NCBI GenBank assembly: GCA_033764725.1
Contig: JANRIR010000007.1
Span: 1-64,000, forward strand
Length of the DNA: 64,000 bases
Direction of reading: 5' to 3'
DNA from: RI-43 sp033764725
Lineage (GTDB): Bacteria; Pseudomonadota; Alphaproteobacteria; Caulobacterales; Aquidulcibacteraceae
Position 1 is the first letter of the stretch, and each line of letters starts with the position of its first letter. This document shows, piece after piece, positions 24,671-32,693 of this stretch. Under the pieces are notes generated by a model. It saw only the letters and a list, made by a program, of their open reading frames with translations, was not told where the DNA came from and ran no database searches. The position numbers were made by a program, and so were the translations under genes.

Positions 24671-25003
24671 ATGTTACGCCTCCTGAGCGCGGCCGCCGCC
24701 GCCCTGGCGCTCGCCGCTTGCGCGTCGACGCCCGACCGCAACGCCGGGTTCGACCTGATCGACATGCAGCGCCGCCTCGATGCGCGCGGCATCGGCTTCG
24801 GCGTCGGCCTGCCGCCGGGCGGGGGCGACGGCGTCTTGTTCACGCTGCGCTTCCGCACCGCCGACGCCGACGACGCCGCGCCGATCACCGAGGCCGATTT
24901 CCGCGCCGCCGCCGAGGCCGCAGCGCCCGAAGGCTGCACCCTTGCGGCGCTCACGCCGCAGGCGGATGGCGGCATGCTCGCGCGCTATGATTGCCCCCGG
25001 TGA
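24671..25003 (+). CDS. small hypothetical lipoprotein
   Basis: 110 residues. The N-terminus MLRLLSAAAAALALAACAS has a lipobox (LAAC, Cys17), so the protein is likely lipid-anchored in the envelope. The rest is about ninety residues with two further cysteines, one near the middle-end (EGCTLAAL) and one at the C-terminus (YDCPR), which could form a disulfide. No family recognised. A 13 bp tandem repeat begins at its stop codon. Confidence 0.7.
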   Translation: MLRLLSAAAAALALAACASTPDRNAGFDLIDMQRRLDARGIGFGVGLPPGGGDGVLFTLRFRTADADDAAPITEADFRAAAEAAAPEGCTLAALTPQADGGMLARYDCPR

Positions 25004-25039
25004 TCGCCCCAGATGATCGCCCCAGATGACCGCGCCAGG
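25001..25039 (+). repeat. 13 bp tandem repeat, three copies
   Basis: TGATCGCCCCAGA occurs twice in succession (25001-25013 and 25014-25026), followed by a diverged third copy TGACCGCGCCAGG. The first copy begins with the TGA stop of the lipoprotein gene. A fragment of the same unit returns at about 25056-25068. Confidence 0.8.
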
Positions 25040-25059
25040 GGCGAACGCCGCTGAAGATC

Positions 25060-25074
25060 GCCCCTGATTGGGGC
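25060..25074 (+). terminator. possible hairpin after the lipoprotein gene
   Basis: GCCCC-TGATT-GGGGC, a five-base GC stem with a five-base loop, without a following T-tract. It could be a weak terminator or part of the repeat tract. Confidence 0.25.
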
Positions 25075-25553
25075 TGCGCGAGCAACGGAGAGCGGCGTGC
25101 GGGCCTGTTCGCGGCCGCCGCAGCCGCCGCGGCTTTAGTCGTTGGCGGCTACGCCGCTCAGCGCGGCTCGGTCCCGCCGTCGCCCTCCGCCACGGCCGCT
25201 CCGCCGCCGGCCGAAGCCGCCCGTCGGGCGGCGCCGCGACGCCGCCCGCGCCCGCCATCGACGCCGTGCTGGGCGCCTGGCGCTGGGAGGGGATCGCGTG
25301 CGGGGAGGGACCGGCGGTGACGCGCGACGATGACGGGCGCCTCGTCTTCACCATGACCGGCGCGCCGACCTTCGTGCACGCGATCGAACGCTACGACGCC
25401 AACAGCGTGTTCACCCGCGTGGAGAGCCCGGCCGAGCAGGCCGGCGCCGGCTACACGCTGACGCGGCGGGGAAATCTGCTGGACGTAATCCTCTACGATC
25501 CCGCGCGCTCTGGCCTCGCTGAAAGCGTCAATCAGTGGGATGCGTGCGGCTAA
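25068..25553 (+). CDS. hypothetical protein, probably frameshifted at the N-terminus
   Basis: The frame is open for 161 residues, but the first 60 are Arg-rich and implausible. A different frame over 25102-25230 encodes GLFAAAAAAALVVGGYAAQ and a Pro/Ala linker, which looks like a signal or membrane anchor. A good start would be GTG 25098 after GGAGAG, if one G were missing near 25101 and one base near 25235-25250. The C-terminal 95 residues (from AWRWEGIACGEG to the end) look genuinely coded and end with NQWDACG. So this is either a gene with two small homopolymer errors or a decaying gene. No family recognised. Its stop overlaps the convergent hemB end by four bases. Confidence 0.5.
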   Translation: MGLREQRRAACGPVRGRRSRRGFSRWRLRRSARLGPAVALRHGRSAAGRSRPSGGAATPPAPAIDAVLGAWRWEGIACGEGPAVTRDDDGRLVFTMTGAPTFVHAIERYDANSVFTRVESPAEQAGAGYTLTRRGNLLDVILYDPARSGLAESVNQWDACG

Positions 25554-26575
25554 GCGCGCAGCAGCTCCGCCGCGGTCTCGGCGAAATAGGTCACGACGCC
25601 ATCGCAGCCCGCGCGCTTGAATGCGGCCAGCGTTTCGAGGATCGCGCGGTTCTCATCGAGCCAGCCGTTCGCCGCCGCAGCCTTGATCATCGCGTATTCG
25701 CCGGACACCTGAAACGCGAAAGTCGGCAAGCCAAACGCGGCCTTCACCGCCGCGATGATGTCGAGATAAGGCACGCCAGGCTTGACCATCAGCATGTCGG
25801 CGCCCTCCGCCACGTCGAGCGCGCATTCGCGCAGCGCTTCGTCGGCGTTGAAGGGGTCCATCTGGTAGGTTTTCTTGTCGCCCTGCAACGCCACCGCCGT
25901 GCCAATCGCTTCGCGATAGGGGCCGTAAAAGCAGGACGCGTACTTCGCCGCATAGGACAGGATCAGCGCGTCATGGCGCCCGGCCGCCTCCAGCGCCGTC
26001 CGGATCGCGCCGACACGGCCGTCCATCATGTCGGAGGGGGCGAGAATGTCGGCGCCGGCCTCCGCGAGGATGACCGATTGGTCCGCCAGCCGCGCCACCG
26101 TCTCGTCGTTGAGGATGCGCCCGCCCTCGAGCACGCCGTCATGGCCGTGATCGGTGAACGGGTCGAGCGCGACATCGACCATCACGCCGACGCCGGGCGC
26201 GGCTTGCTTCATCGCCCGGACGCAGGCCGGCACCAGGCCATTGGGGTTCAACGCTTCGCTGCCGACGCCGTCCTTTTTGGCCGGATCGATGTGGGGAAAA
26301 ATCGCCACCGCGGGGATGCCCAGGCTCGCGGCGCGCTCGGCCGTGCGCGCGGCGGCGTCGACGTTCAGCCGCTCGACGCCCGGCATCGCCGCCACCGGCA
26401 CACGCGCCTCGCGCCCGTCATGCACCACCAGCGACCAGATCAGGTCGTCCACGCCGAGCGCGCGCTCGCGGACGAGCCGTCGCGTCCAATCGGCCTGGCG
26501 CAGGCGGCGCGGGCGGGCGGCGGGGTAGCGGGCGGCGAAAGGTTGCACGGGAGACCCTGGCGCATCGCCGCGCAC
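25550..26575 (-). CDS. hemB: porphobilinogen synthase (delta-aminolevulinic acid dehydratase)
   Basis: 341 residues. HemB condenses two 5-aminolevulinate molecules to porphobilinogen, the second step of heme and tetrapyrrole synthesis. Active-site lysines lie in YAAKYASCFYGP and MLMVKPGVPY. The metal region reads DVALDPFTDHGHDG, the cysteine-free form of Mg-dependent alphaproteobacterial enzymes instead of the three-Cys zinc site. The N-terminal RRLRQADWTRRLVRE is typical. It is divergent from hemA with 92 bases between the start codons, so both early heme genes share a promoter region. Confidence 0.95.
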   Translation of the reverse strand: MRGDAPGSPVQPFAARYPAARPRRLRQADWTRRLVRERALGVDDLIWSLVVHDGREARVPVAAMPGVERLNVDAAARTAERAASLGIPAVAIFPHIDPAKKDGVGSEALNPNGLVPACVRAMKQAAPGVGVMVDVALDPFTDHGHDGVLEGGRILNDETVARLADQSVILAEAGADILAPSDMMDGRVGAIRTALEAAGRHDALILSYAAKYASCFYGPYREAIGTAVALQGDKKTYQMDPFNADEALRECALDVAEGADMLMVKPGVPYLDIIAAVKAAFGLPTFAFQVSGEYAMIKAAAANGWLDENRAILETLAAFKRAGCDGVVTYFAETAAELLRA

Positions 26576-26618
26576 CCTGCGCGGCTTGGTCCCCTTCCTT
26601 AAGGCGGGCGGCGGCCGA

Positions 26619-26624
26619 TATAAA
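26619..26624 (+). promoter_or_regulatory. possible -10 box of hemA
   Basis: TATAAA, about 44 bp upstream of the hemA start in the hemA/hemB divergent region. A weak -35-like TTCCTT is 18 bases before it. Assignment is tentative. Confidence 0.3.
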
Positions 26625-26631
26625 CCGCCAT

Positions 26632-26648
26632 CGTCCCGCCCCGGGACG
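26632..26648 (+). promoter_or_regulatory. inverted repeat in the hemA leader
   Basis: CGTCCCG-CCC-CGGGACG, a seven-base perfect stem directly followed by the GGGGAG ribosome site of hemA. It could influence translation or be a protein site. Confidence 0.3.
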
Positions 26649-26667
26649 GGGAGCGGCGGCCGCCTCG

Positions 26668-27888
26668 ATGCGACAGGAAGACCTCGACGCCTTCACCCGC
26701 GCCGTCTCGGCCATCCGCGACGAGGGGCGCTACCGCGTGTTCGCCGACATCCGGCGCGAGCGCGGGCGCTTTCCCCATGCGCGCCTGCGCCTGCCCGACG
26801 GCTCCGAGCGGCGCATCGTGGTCTGGTGTTCGAACGATTATCTGGGCCAGGGCCAGGACGAGGCTGTGATCGCCGCAGCCCACGCCGCGATCGACGATGT
26901 CGGCGCCGGGGCGGGCGGCACGCGCAACATTTCCGGCACGACGAGCTATCATGTCGATCTGGAGCGCGAATTGGCGTCGCTGCACGGCAAGGAGGCGGCG
27001 CTGTTGTTCACGTCGGGCTATGTGTCGAACGACGCGACGCTCTCGACGCTGGCGAAATTGTTTCCCGATCTGTGGATTTTTTCCGATGCGCTTAACCATG
27101 CCTCGATGATCGAAGGCATCCGTCGCGCGTCCTGTCAGAAGCGAATCTTCCGCCACAACGATCTGCAGCACCTCGAATCGCTCCTGAACGAGGCGCCCGC
27201 ACACGCGCCCAAACTGATCGCATTCGAGAGCGTCTATTCGATGGATGGCGACACGGCGCCGATCGAGGCGATCTGCGACATCGCCGAGCAGTATGGCGCC
27301 ATCACTTATCTCGACGAGGTGCATGGCGTGGGGCTTTACGGCGAAACCGGCGGCGGCGTGGCCGAGCGCGACGGCGTGATGCACCGGGTCGATTTCATCG
27401 AAGGCACGCTTGCAAAGGCGTTCGGCGCCATGGGCGGCTATGTCGCCGGGCCTGCGGTTGCGATCGACGCCATCCGCTCGACTGCGCCCGGCTTCATCTT
27501 CACCACCTCGCTTGCGCCCTCGATCGCGGCGGCGGCGCTGGAGAGCGTGCGCCTCGTCAAGCGCTGCCCGCACATGCGCGCGCGCATCGCCGAGCGCGCC
27601 GAGACGCTCAAGCGCCTGCTGCGCGAGGCGGACCTGCCGGTGATGGACAGCGCCACCCACATCGTGCCGGTCCGCGTCGGCGATCCGACATTGTGCAAGG
27701 CGATATCCGACGCGTTGCTCTACGACCACGGCGTCTATGTGCAGCCGATCAATTATCCCACCGTCCCGCGCGGGACCGAGCGCCTGCGCTTCACGCCGTC
27801 GCCGTTTCATGACGATGCGTTGATGCACGATCTGGTGCGCGCGTTGTCGATCGTATGGACGCAGATGCAGGCGCCGAAGGCCGCGTGA
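26668..27888 (+). CDS. hemA: 5-aminolevulinate synthase
   Basis: 406 residues, the length of alphaproteobacterial ALAS. This PLP enzyme condenses glycine and succinyl-CoA to 5-aminolevulinate (C4 or Shemin route), typical of Alphaproteobacteria. Motifs: CSNDYLGQGQD, GGTRNISGTTSYHVDLE, FESVYSMDGD, YLDEVHGVGLYG, the PLP lysine in EGTLAKAFGAMGGY, and PINYPTVPRGTERLR near the C-terminus. It is divergent from hemB; a small DUF6898-like gene follows two bases after the stop. Confidence 0.96.
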   Translation: MRQEDLDAFTRAVSAIRDEGRYRVFADIRRERGRFPHARLRLPDGSERRIVVWCSNDYLGQGQDEAVIAAAHAAIDDVGAGAGGTRNISGTTSYHVDLERELASLHGKEAALLFTSGYVSNDATLSTLAKLFPDLWIFSDALNHASMIEGIRRASCQKRIFRHNDLQHLESLLNEAPAHAPKLIAFESVYSMDGDTAPIEAICDIAEQYGAITYLDEVHGVGLYGETGGGVAERDGVMHRVDFIEGTLAKAFGAMGGYVAGPAVAIDAIRSTAPGFIFTTSLAPSIAAAALESVRLVKRCPHMRARIAERAETLKRLLREADLPVMDSATHIVPVRVGDPTLCKAISDALLYDHGVYVQPINYPTVPRGTERLRFTPSPFHDDALMHDLVRALSIVWTQMQAPKAA

Positions 27889-27890
27889 CG

Positions 27891-28127
27891 ATGGCCGATG
27901 CGCCGCCCGCGCGTGCGGTGATCTATGAGATCGTGCGCAACGGCGCGTACGCGAAAGCGACGGCTGTGGATGTCGAGAGCGGAATCGAGGCTGCGATCGT
28001 CGGGCCGGCTTCGGCGCATGATCGCGATCTGCAGCACCTTGCGGCGGCGAAGCTCGCGCATCTGTTGTCGCCGCGCGACGAAGACGCCGACGATCCCCCG
28101 CGCGGCGGGCCCGGCATCGTCGTGTGA
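27891..28127 (+). CDS. small conserved protein, DUF6898-like
   Basis: 78 residues from ATG 27891, two bases after hemA; an in-frame ATG 36 bp upstream would overlap hemA. The core AVIYEIVRNGAYAKATAVDVESGIEAAIVGPASAHDRDLQ fits the small alphaproteobacterial family I know as DUF6898 (pattern FEFxRxGNxVKVxAIDxxTGxExxIVGP). Function unknown. Co-transcription with hemA is likely from the spacing. Confidence 0.72.
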   Translation: MADAPPARAVIYEIVRNGAYAKATAVDVESGIEAAIVGPASAHDRDLQHLAAAKLAHLLSPRDEDADDPPRGGPGIVV

Positions 28128-28134
28128 GAGGCGC

Positions 28135-28383
28135 TCAAGCCGGATCGTCGCGGAAATAGGCCTCCACCGGGCCCTTCATGGTCATGGTCAGCGGATTGCC
28201 GCGCCGATCCTTGACATTGCCGCCGACCGCGACGCGCACCCAGCCTTCGGAAATGCAATATTCCTCGACGTTCGTCTTCTCGACGCCCTTGAAGCGGATG
28301 CCGACGCCGCGCGCCAGCGCCTCCTCATCATAGAACGGACTCGACGGATCATTGGCCAGGCGATCGGGGGGCGTATCGGACAT
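28135..28383 (-). CDS. DUF3297 family protein
   Basis: 82 residues from ATG 28383. The sequence SDTPPDRLANDPSSPFYDEE and GVGIRFKGVEKTNVEEYC plus GNPLTMTMKGPVEAYF is that of the DUF3297 family, short cytoplasmic proteins widespread in Proteobacteria with no known function. It converges with the DUF6898-like gene and lies downstream of the WD40 gene on the same strand (47 bases). Confidence 0.8.
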   Translation of the reverse strand: MSDTPPDRLANDPSSPFYDEEALARGVGIRFKGVEKTNVEEYCISEGWVRVAVGGNVKDRRGNPLTMTMKGPVEAYFRDDPA

Positions 28384-28430
28384 CGGATTTCTCTTCGTTG
28401 CGCGCTTCGGCGGAGCGGATGCGGCGTCCG

Positions 28431-29408
28431 CTACAGCATGAGTACGCCCGCTGCGCCAGCCTCGTCGGCGAAGGCGAGCGCGGCGCCGTCCGCCCGCCAG
28501 GCGAGGGCGGCGATGGCGGCGCCCGCGGGCGCGACCAGACGCGCTTCGCTTGCGGGATCGAGCGTCGCTGCGTGCACGGCGCCGTCGGCGTAGCCGATGG
28601 CGATGCGGTCCTCGCGCGGGTGGAACGCCACCTGGGTGACGAGCGCTTCGCGCTCGGCGACCATCACCGGCGCCTTGTTCTGCGGGCCTGTCTTGCCGAC
28701 GAATGGCCAAACGACGGCGCACGGCGCGCCGGACGTCGCCAGCCAGCGCCCACGGCGATCCCAGCTGAAGGATTTCGTCTTCGCCGCATAGCCCGACATG
28801 CGCAGATCGGTCTTCTCCGGCAGGCGCCAGCCGTGCAACTCCATCTCCTGCATCGCGGTCAGCACGTAATCGCCGTCAGGCGATATCGTGGCCGCCAAGT
28901 GCGATCCCGCCCAGCGCAGCGTCACACCGGAATCGTCCGCCATCAGCGCATAGCGCACCGTCGCGCCGCCATAATGACTGGCGACGAGTATGCGTCCCTT
29001 GGCGTCCAACGCCAGTCCGCCGATCGTGGACGGATAAGCGAAGGCATGTGCGCTCTGCGGTGCGCCCCGGGGAAACACGTGCGCCGTCTTGCCGACGCCC
29101 GCAGCGATGACGCCCGAGGCTGCGCTCGCGACCAGATGATCGACCCATTTGCCGGCAAAGCGCGCGATCTCGACCGGCGCGGCGCCAGGGCGCGTCGCCA
29201 GCACGCGCCCGTCATCGCCGCCGGTCAGCCACGATGCGCCGTCGGGATGTGCGCAGGCGCACAACACAGCGCCCTCGTGCGCGCGCCGCCGCGCCGCCTC
29301 GCCATTGCGCAGCGCGAACACCTCGCCGTCGCCGCTGGCGAACATGGCGACGTCGCCGATCCATCCGCACGCGACGCCCGGCGCTTCCAGATCGATCGTT
29401 CCGCTCAC
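28431..29408 (-). CDS. WD40 repeat protein
   Basis: About 325 residues made of repeating 40-residue beta-blades, for example WLTGGDDGRVLAT, ILVASHYGGATVRYALM and RIAIGYADGAVHAATL; a beta-propeller is expected. Two GTG starts are possible: 29408, which overlaps the cobW stop as GTGA, and 29417. I prefer the former. No signal peptide. Such proteins often follow CobW-type metallochaperone genes in Alphaproteobacteria; its binding partner is unknown, though a scaffold for the GTPase or its client is a reasonable guess. Confidence 0.78.
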   Translation of the reverse strand: MSGTIDLEAPGVACGWIGDVAMFASGDGEVFALRNGEAARRRAHEGAVLCACAHPDGASWLTGGDDGRVLATRPGAAPVEIARFAGKWVDHLVASAASGVIAAGVGKTAHVFPRGAPQSAHAFAYPSTIGGLALDAKGRILVASHYGGATVRYALMADDSGVTLRWAGSHLAATISPDGDYVLTAMQEMELHGWRLPEKTDLRMSGYAAKTKSFSWDRRGRWLATSGAPCAVVWPFVGKTGPQNKAPVMVAEREALVTQVAFHPREDRIAIGYADGAVHAATLDPASEARLVAPAGAAIAALAWRADGAALAFADEAGAAGVLML

Positions 29409-30463
29409 GCCGCGCACGCGGCGAACGCCGTCTCCAACTCCGCGCGATCGAGATTGCGGCCGATGAACACGAGGCGCGAGATGCGCGGTTCATCGGCGCG
29501 CCAGTCGCGCTGCGTATCGCCGTCGACGATCATGTGCACGCCCTGCACGACGAACCGCTTCGGCTCGTCGGGAAACGCAAGAATGCCTTTCAGGCGCAGG
29601 ATGTCGGGGCCGCGCTCCTGGGTGATGCGGTTGATCCAGGTCAGCGTTCTTTGCGGATCGAGCGGCCGTTCGCTCCTCAATGAAATGCTCGCGATGCCCG
29701 CCGCCGCGATGTGATCGTCCGCTTCTCGTCCGAAATCGCGGGCTGCATGGCCATGATCGTGATGGTGATCGTGGTCGTGGTGATGATGGTGGTGACCGCT
29801 CTCCGCCAAAAAATCAGGCTCGAGCTCGGTCACCCGCGCGAGATCGAATGCCCCGACATCGAGAATCTTATCGAGCGCGATCGCGCTGTTTTGCGTGCGC
29901 TCGATGCGCGCGGTGGGGTTGATCGCGCGGATGCGCCGCTCCACCGCCGCGAGCTCTTCAGCGGAGACCAGATCGGTCTTGTTGAGCAGCAGGACGTCGG
30001 CGAACGCGATCTGCTCCTGCGCTTCGGCGCTGTCGTCCAGGCGATGGAGAATGTGCTTGGCGTCGACCACGGTGACGATCGCATCGAGCCTGGTTCTTGC
30101 GCGCACGGCCTCGTCGACGAAGAAAGTCTGCGCCACCGGCGCCGGCGCAGCGAGACCTGTCGTCTCAACCAGGATCGCGTCGAATTTGCCCTTGCGCCGC
30201 ATCAGGCCCTCGATGATGCGGATCAGGTCGCCCCGCACGGTGCAGCACACGCAGCCATTGTTCATCTCGAACACTTCCTCGTCGGCGTCGACGATGAGGT
30301 CGTTGTCGATGCCGATCTCGCCGAATTCGTTGACGATGACGGCGTAGCGCTTGCCGTGATCCTCCGAGAGGATGCGGTTGAGGAGGGTGGTCTTGCCGGC
30401 GCCGAGCCAACCGGTGAGCACGGTGACGGGGATTTGTTCGGGTTTCGCGTCGGGGGCGGTCAT
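29405..30463 (-). CDS. CobW/ZNG1-type GTPase, putative metallochaperone
   Basis: 352 residues from ATG 30463. G3E-family GTPase: Walker A TGWLGAGKTTLL, the metal-binding GCVCC motif in NNGCVCCTVRGD, the Walker-B-like VETTGLAAPAPVAQ and NKTDLV base-recognition motif. A striking His/Asp run (HHHHHHDHDHHHDHGH) near residue 220 suggests zinc or cobalt binding, and a C-terminal CobW_C domain follows. It is likely to deliver a metal, probably zinc, to target enzymes. No Zur-type box was recognised upstream. Coupled to the WD40 gene by a four-base overlap. Confidence 0.88.
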   Translation of the reverse strand: MTAPDAKPEQIPVTVLTGWLGAGKTTLLNRILSEDHGKRYAVIVNEFGEIGIDNDLIVDADEEVFEMNNGCVCCTVRGDLIRIIEGLMRRKGKFDAILVETTGLAAPAPVAQTFFVDEAVRARTRLDAIVTVVDAKHILHRLDDSAEAQEQIAFADVLLLNKTDLVSAEELAAVERRIRAINPTARIERTQNSAIALDKILDVGAFDLARVTELEPDFLAESGHHHHHHDHDHHHDHGHAARDFGREADDHIAAAGIASISLRSERPLDPQRTLTWINRITQERGPDILRLKGILAFPDEPKRFVVQGVHMIVDGDTQRDWRADEPRISRLVFIGRNLDRAELETAFAACAA

Positions 30464-30584
30464 GGGCGCTGTCCAAAGCTGCGGGACCCCTAGATAGACG
30501 CTTCTGCGCCGCACGGAAGGGCGGCCGCTCTTTCACGCGGTCCAGGCTGCGCCTAGGATGCCCGCTCAGCGCGGGGAGATGCGC

Positions 30585-32477
30585 ATGCCCAAGACCTGGG
30601 TGGGGTGGCTGTTCGCCAGCTTCTGGATCGTGCTCGCGCTGCTCGGCGCAGCCGCCGTCGGCCTCTATTTCTTTCTGCCGCGGGAGCAAATCCGGGCCCA
30701 GGTCGAGCGCCTGATCGAAGCGCAAATCGGGCGCGACGTGACCTTCGCCGGCGCGTTTCGGCCCTCGCTCTATCCGGTGCTCGGCTTTCGCGCCGACGAT
30801 GTCAGCGTGGCCAATGTCGCCAATGGGCGCGCGGCGACGTTTGCCGCCGCGGAGGGGCTGGCGGTCGGCGTCGAGGTCATCCCATTCCTGCAGGGACGGC
30901 TGATCGTCACCGAGCTAGTGCTGCAGAAGCCCGCGATCTCGCTGGAGATCGACGCCGAGGGGCGGCCGAATTGGCTGTTTGCGCCGCGCCCAGGCGCTGC
31001 GCCCGCGCCGCCGCGCCCAACCAAGACGCCGCCCGCCGAGCAGGATATGCGTCTGCACGATGTGCGCATCGTCGACGGGCTGATCTCGCAGAACGATTTT
31101 CGCGCCAATGTCGGGTGGATGGTCGAAGACGTCGATCTGCAATCCTCGATCGTCAGCCTCGCTGCGCCGATGGAGATTGACGGCGCGCTCACCTATCGCG
31201 GCGAGCGGGTAGAACTGGAGATCGACCAGGCCCGTCCGCGCGCCCTGATGCGCGGCGAAGCGACCGACATGGCCGTGGCGCTGCGCGCTGCGCCGATGGT
31301 TGCGCGCCTGCAGGGACGCCTCGATCCGCGCGCCGAGACGTTTGTCGGGGCCGGGCAGGCTTCGGGCGAAAGCCTGCGGCGGGTGGCGGCGTGGCTCGGG
31401 GCGCCGATGGCGCCGGGCGCGGGCTTCGAACGTTTCTCGGTGGACGGTCGGCTCAACGCGGCCCGCGCGAGCCTTTCAATTGAAAACGCCACCATGTCGC
31501 TCGATCAGCTCCAGGGGCGCGGCGACCTGCTGATCGAGACCCAGCGAGCCAAGCCTTATGTCAGCGGCCGCTTGGAGCTGCAGGCGCTTGATCTCAACCC
31601 CTATCTCGCGCCGCCGCCGGCCGCCGCGGGCGCGGCTGCGCCGGCTTCGGCAGAGCCCACAGGCGTCGCCGCCGGGGTCGATCTCAGCGCCGACGCCTAT
31701 GACCGCACGCCGGTCGATCTCAGCGGCATGGGCGCCTTCAACGCCAATCTCGAACTCACCGCCAACGCCTTTACCTTCCAGCGCCTGCGCACCGAGCGCG
31801 CGCAATTGTCGATGGTGCTGAACGACGGGTTCCTCGCGGCGACGCTGCATCGCATGCAGCTTTATGGCGGCGCCGGCTCCGGTCGAATCGAGATCGACGC
31901 GCGCCAGCCGGCGCTGCGCCTCGTGCAGGAATTGGTCGTCGACGGGGTCGATGTGAACCGCTTCCTCACCGATGCGGCGGGCTTCGCACAGATCGAGGGG
32001 CGCGGGGAGGTGGGCCTGCGGCTCGTCGCGACGGGCCGCTCACAGGCCGATTTCATGGCCAGCATGGGCGGGCGGGTGCATGTCGAAGTCGTCACCGGGG
32101 CGCTGCGCGGGGTCGATCTCGGCGGCATCGCGCGCACCATCCGCAACGCGCTGTCCGGCGATCTCGTCGCGGCCAACGCCCGGACGCCATTCACCGGCAT
32201 GAGCGCGACGCTCACTCTTTCCGATGGCGTGGCCGCCACCGACAACCTCAGCCTCAACACTCGCAATCTGGCTATCCGCGGCATCGGCGTCATCGACCTC
32301 AACGGCCAAACCCTCGACCTGCGCGTCGTGCCGCGCGACCAGGGCATCGCCGTCCCGTTCCGGATGCAGGGGCCCTGGGCGCAGCTCGCCTATGCGTCCG
32401 ACCTGCGCGGCCGGGCGCGGCCGGAGATCGAGGCCAAGGTCCGCGCCGTGCAAGCCCGCGCGCGGGCCGCGCGCTAA
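30585..32477 (+). CDS. AsmA-family envelope protein
   Basis: 630 residues from ATG 30585, six bases after GGGGAG. One N-terminal membrane helix (VGWLFASFWIVLALLGAAAV) is followed by a long, periplasmic, beta-rich region. The opening REQIRAQVERLIEAQIGRDVTFAGAF and the C-terminal MGGRVHVEVVTGALRGVDLGGIARTIR segment are typical of AsmA/AsmA_2 domain proteins, which are thought to carry phospholipids between the membranes. A Pro/Ala-rich stretch near residue 350 may be a linker. Divergent from cobW. Confidence 0.85.
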   Translation: MPKTWVGWLFASFWIVLALLGAAAVGLYFFLPREQIRAQVERLIEAQIGRDVTFAGAFRPSLYPVLGFRADDVSVANVANGRAATFAAAEGLAVGVEVIPFLQGRLIVTELVLQKPAISLEIDAEGRPNWLFAPRPGAAPAPPRPTKTPPAEQDMRLHDVRIVDGLISQNDFRANVGWMVEDVDLQSSIVSLAAPMEIDGALTYRGERVELEIDQARPRALMRGEATDMAVALRAAPMVARLQGRLDPRAETFVGAGQASGESLRRVAAWLGAPMAPGAGFERFSVDGRLNAARASLSIENATMSLDQLQGRGDLLIETQRAKPYVSGRLELQALDLNPYLAPPPAAAGAAAPASAEPTGVAAGVDLSADAYDRTPVDLSGMGAFNANLELTANAFTFQRLRTERAQLSMVLNDGFLAATLHRMQLYGGAGSGRIEIDARQPALRLVQELVVDGVDVNRFLTDAAGFAQIEGRGEVGLRLVATGRSQADFMASMGGRVHVEVVTGALRGVDLGGIARTIRNALSGDLVAANARTPFTGMSATLTLSDGVAATDNLSLNTRNLAIRGIGVIDLNGQTLDLRVVPRDQGIAVPFRMQGPWAQLAYASDLRGRARPEIEAKVRAVQARARAAR

Positions 32478-32693
32478 ACCCATAAGCCGACTGCAACCGA
32501 CGCTTGCCCCGACGTCGGCGCGGCGCGCCTTCACGCGTTAACGGTTTGGGCAGCAGCCCCGGAGCGGCGCGCGGGTGGCGCCAAGTGTGCAAGCGGAAGG
32601 GGAAATTCGCCGGGCAAGCGCGCCAGCGACGCGTGCGGACGCGGCGGCTTGCGGGGCCGCGACGGGCGCCGGCCGGCATGGGGAACGCGAAAC

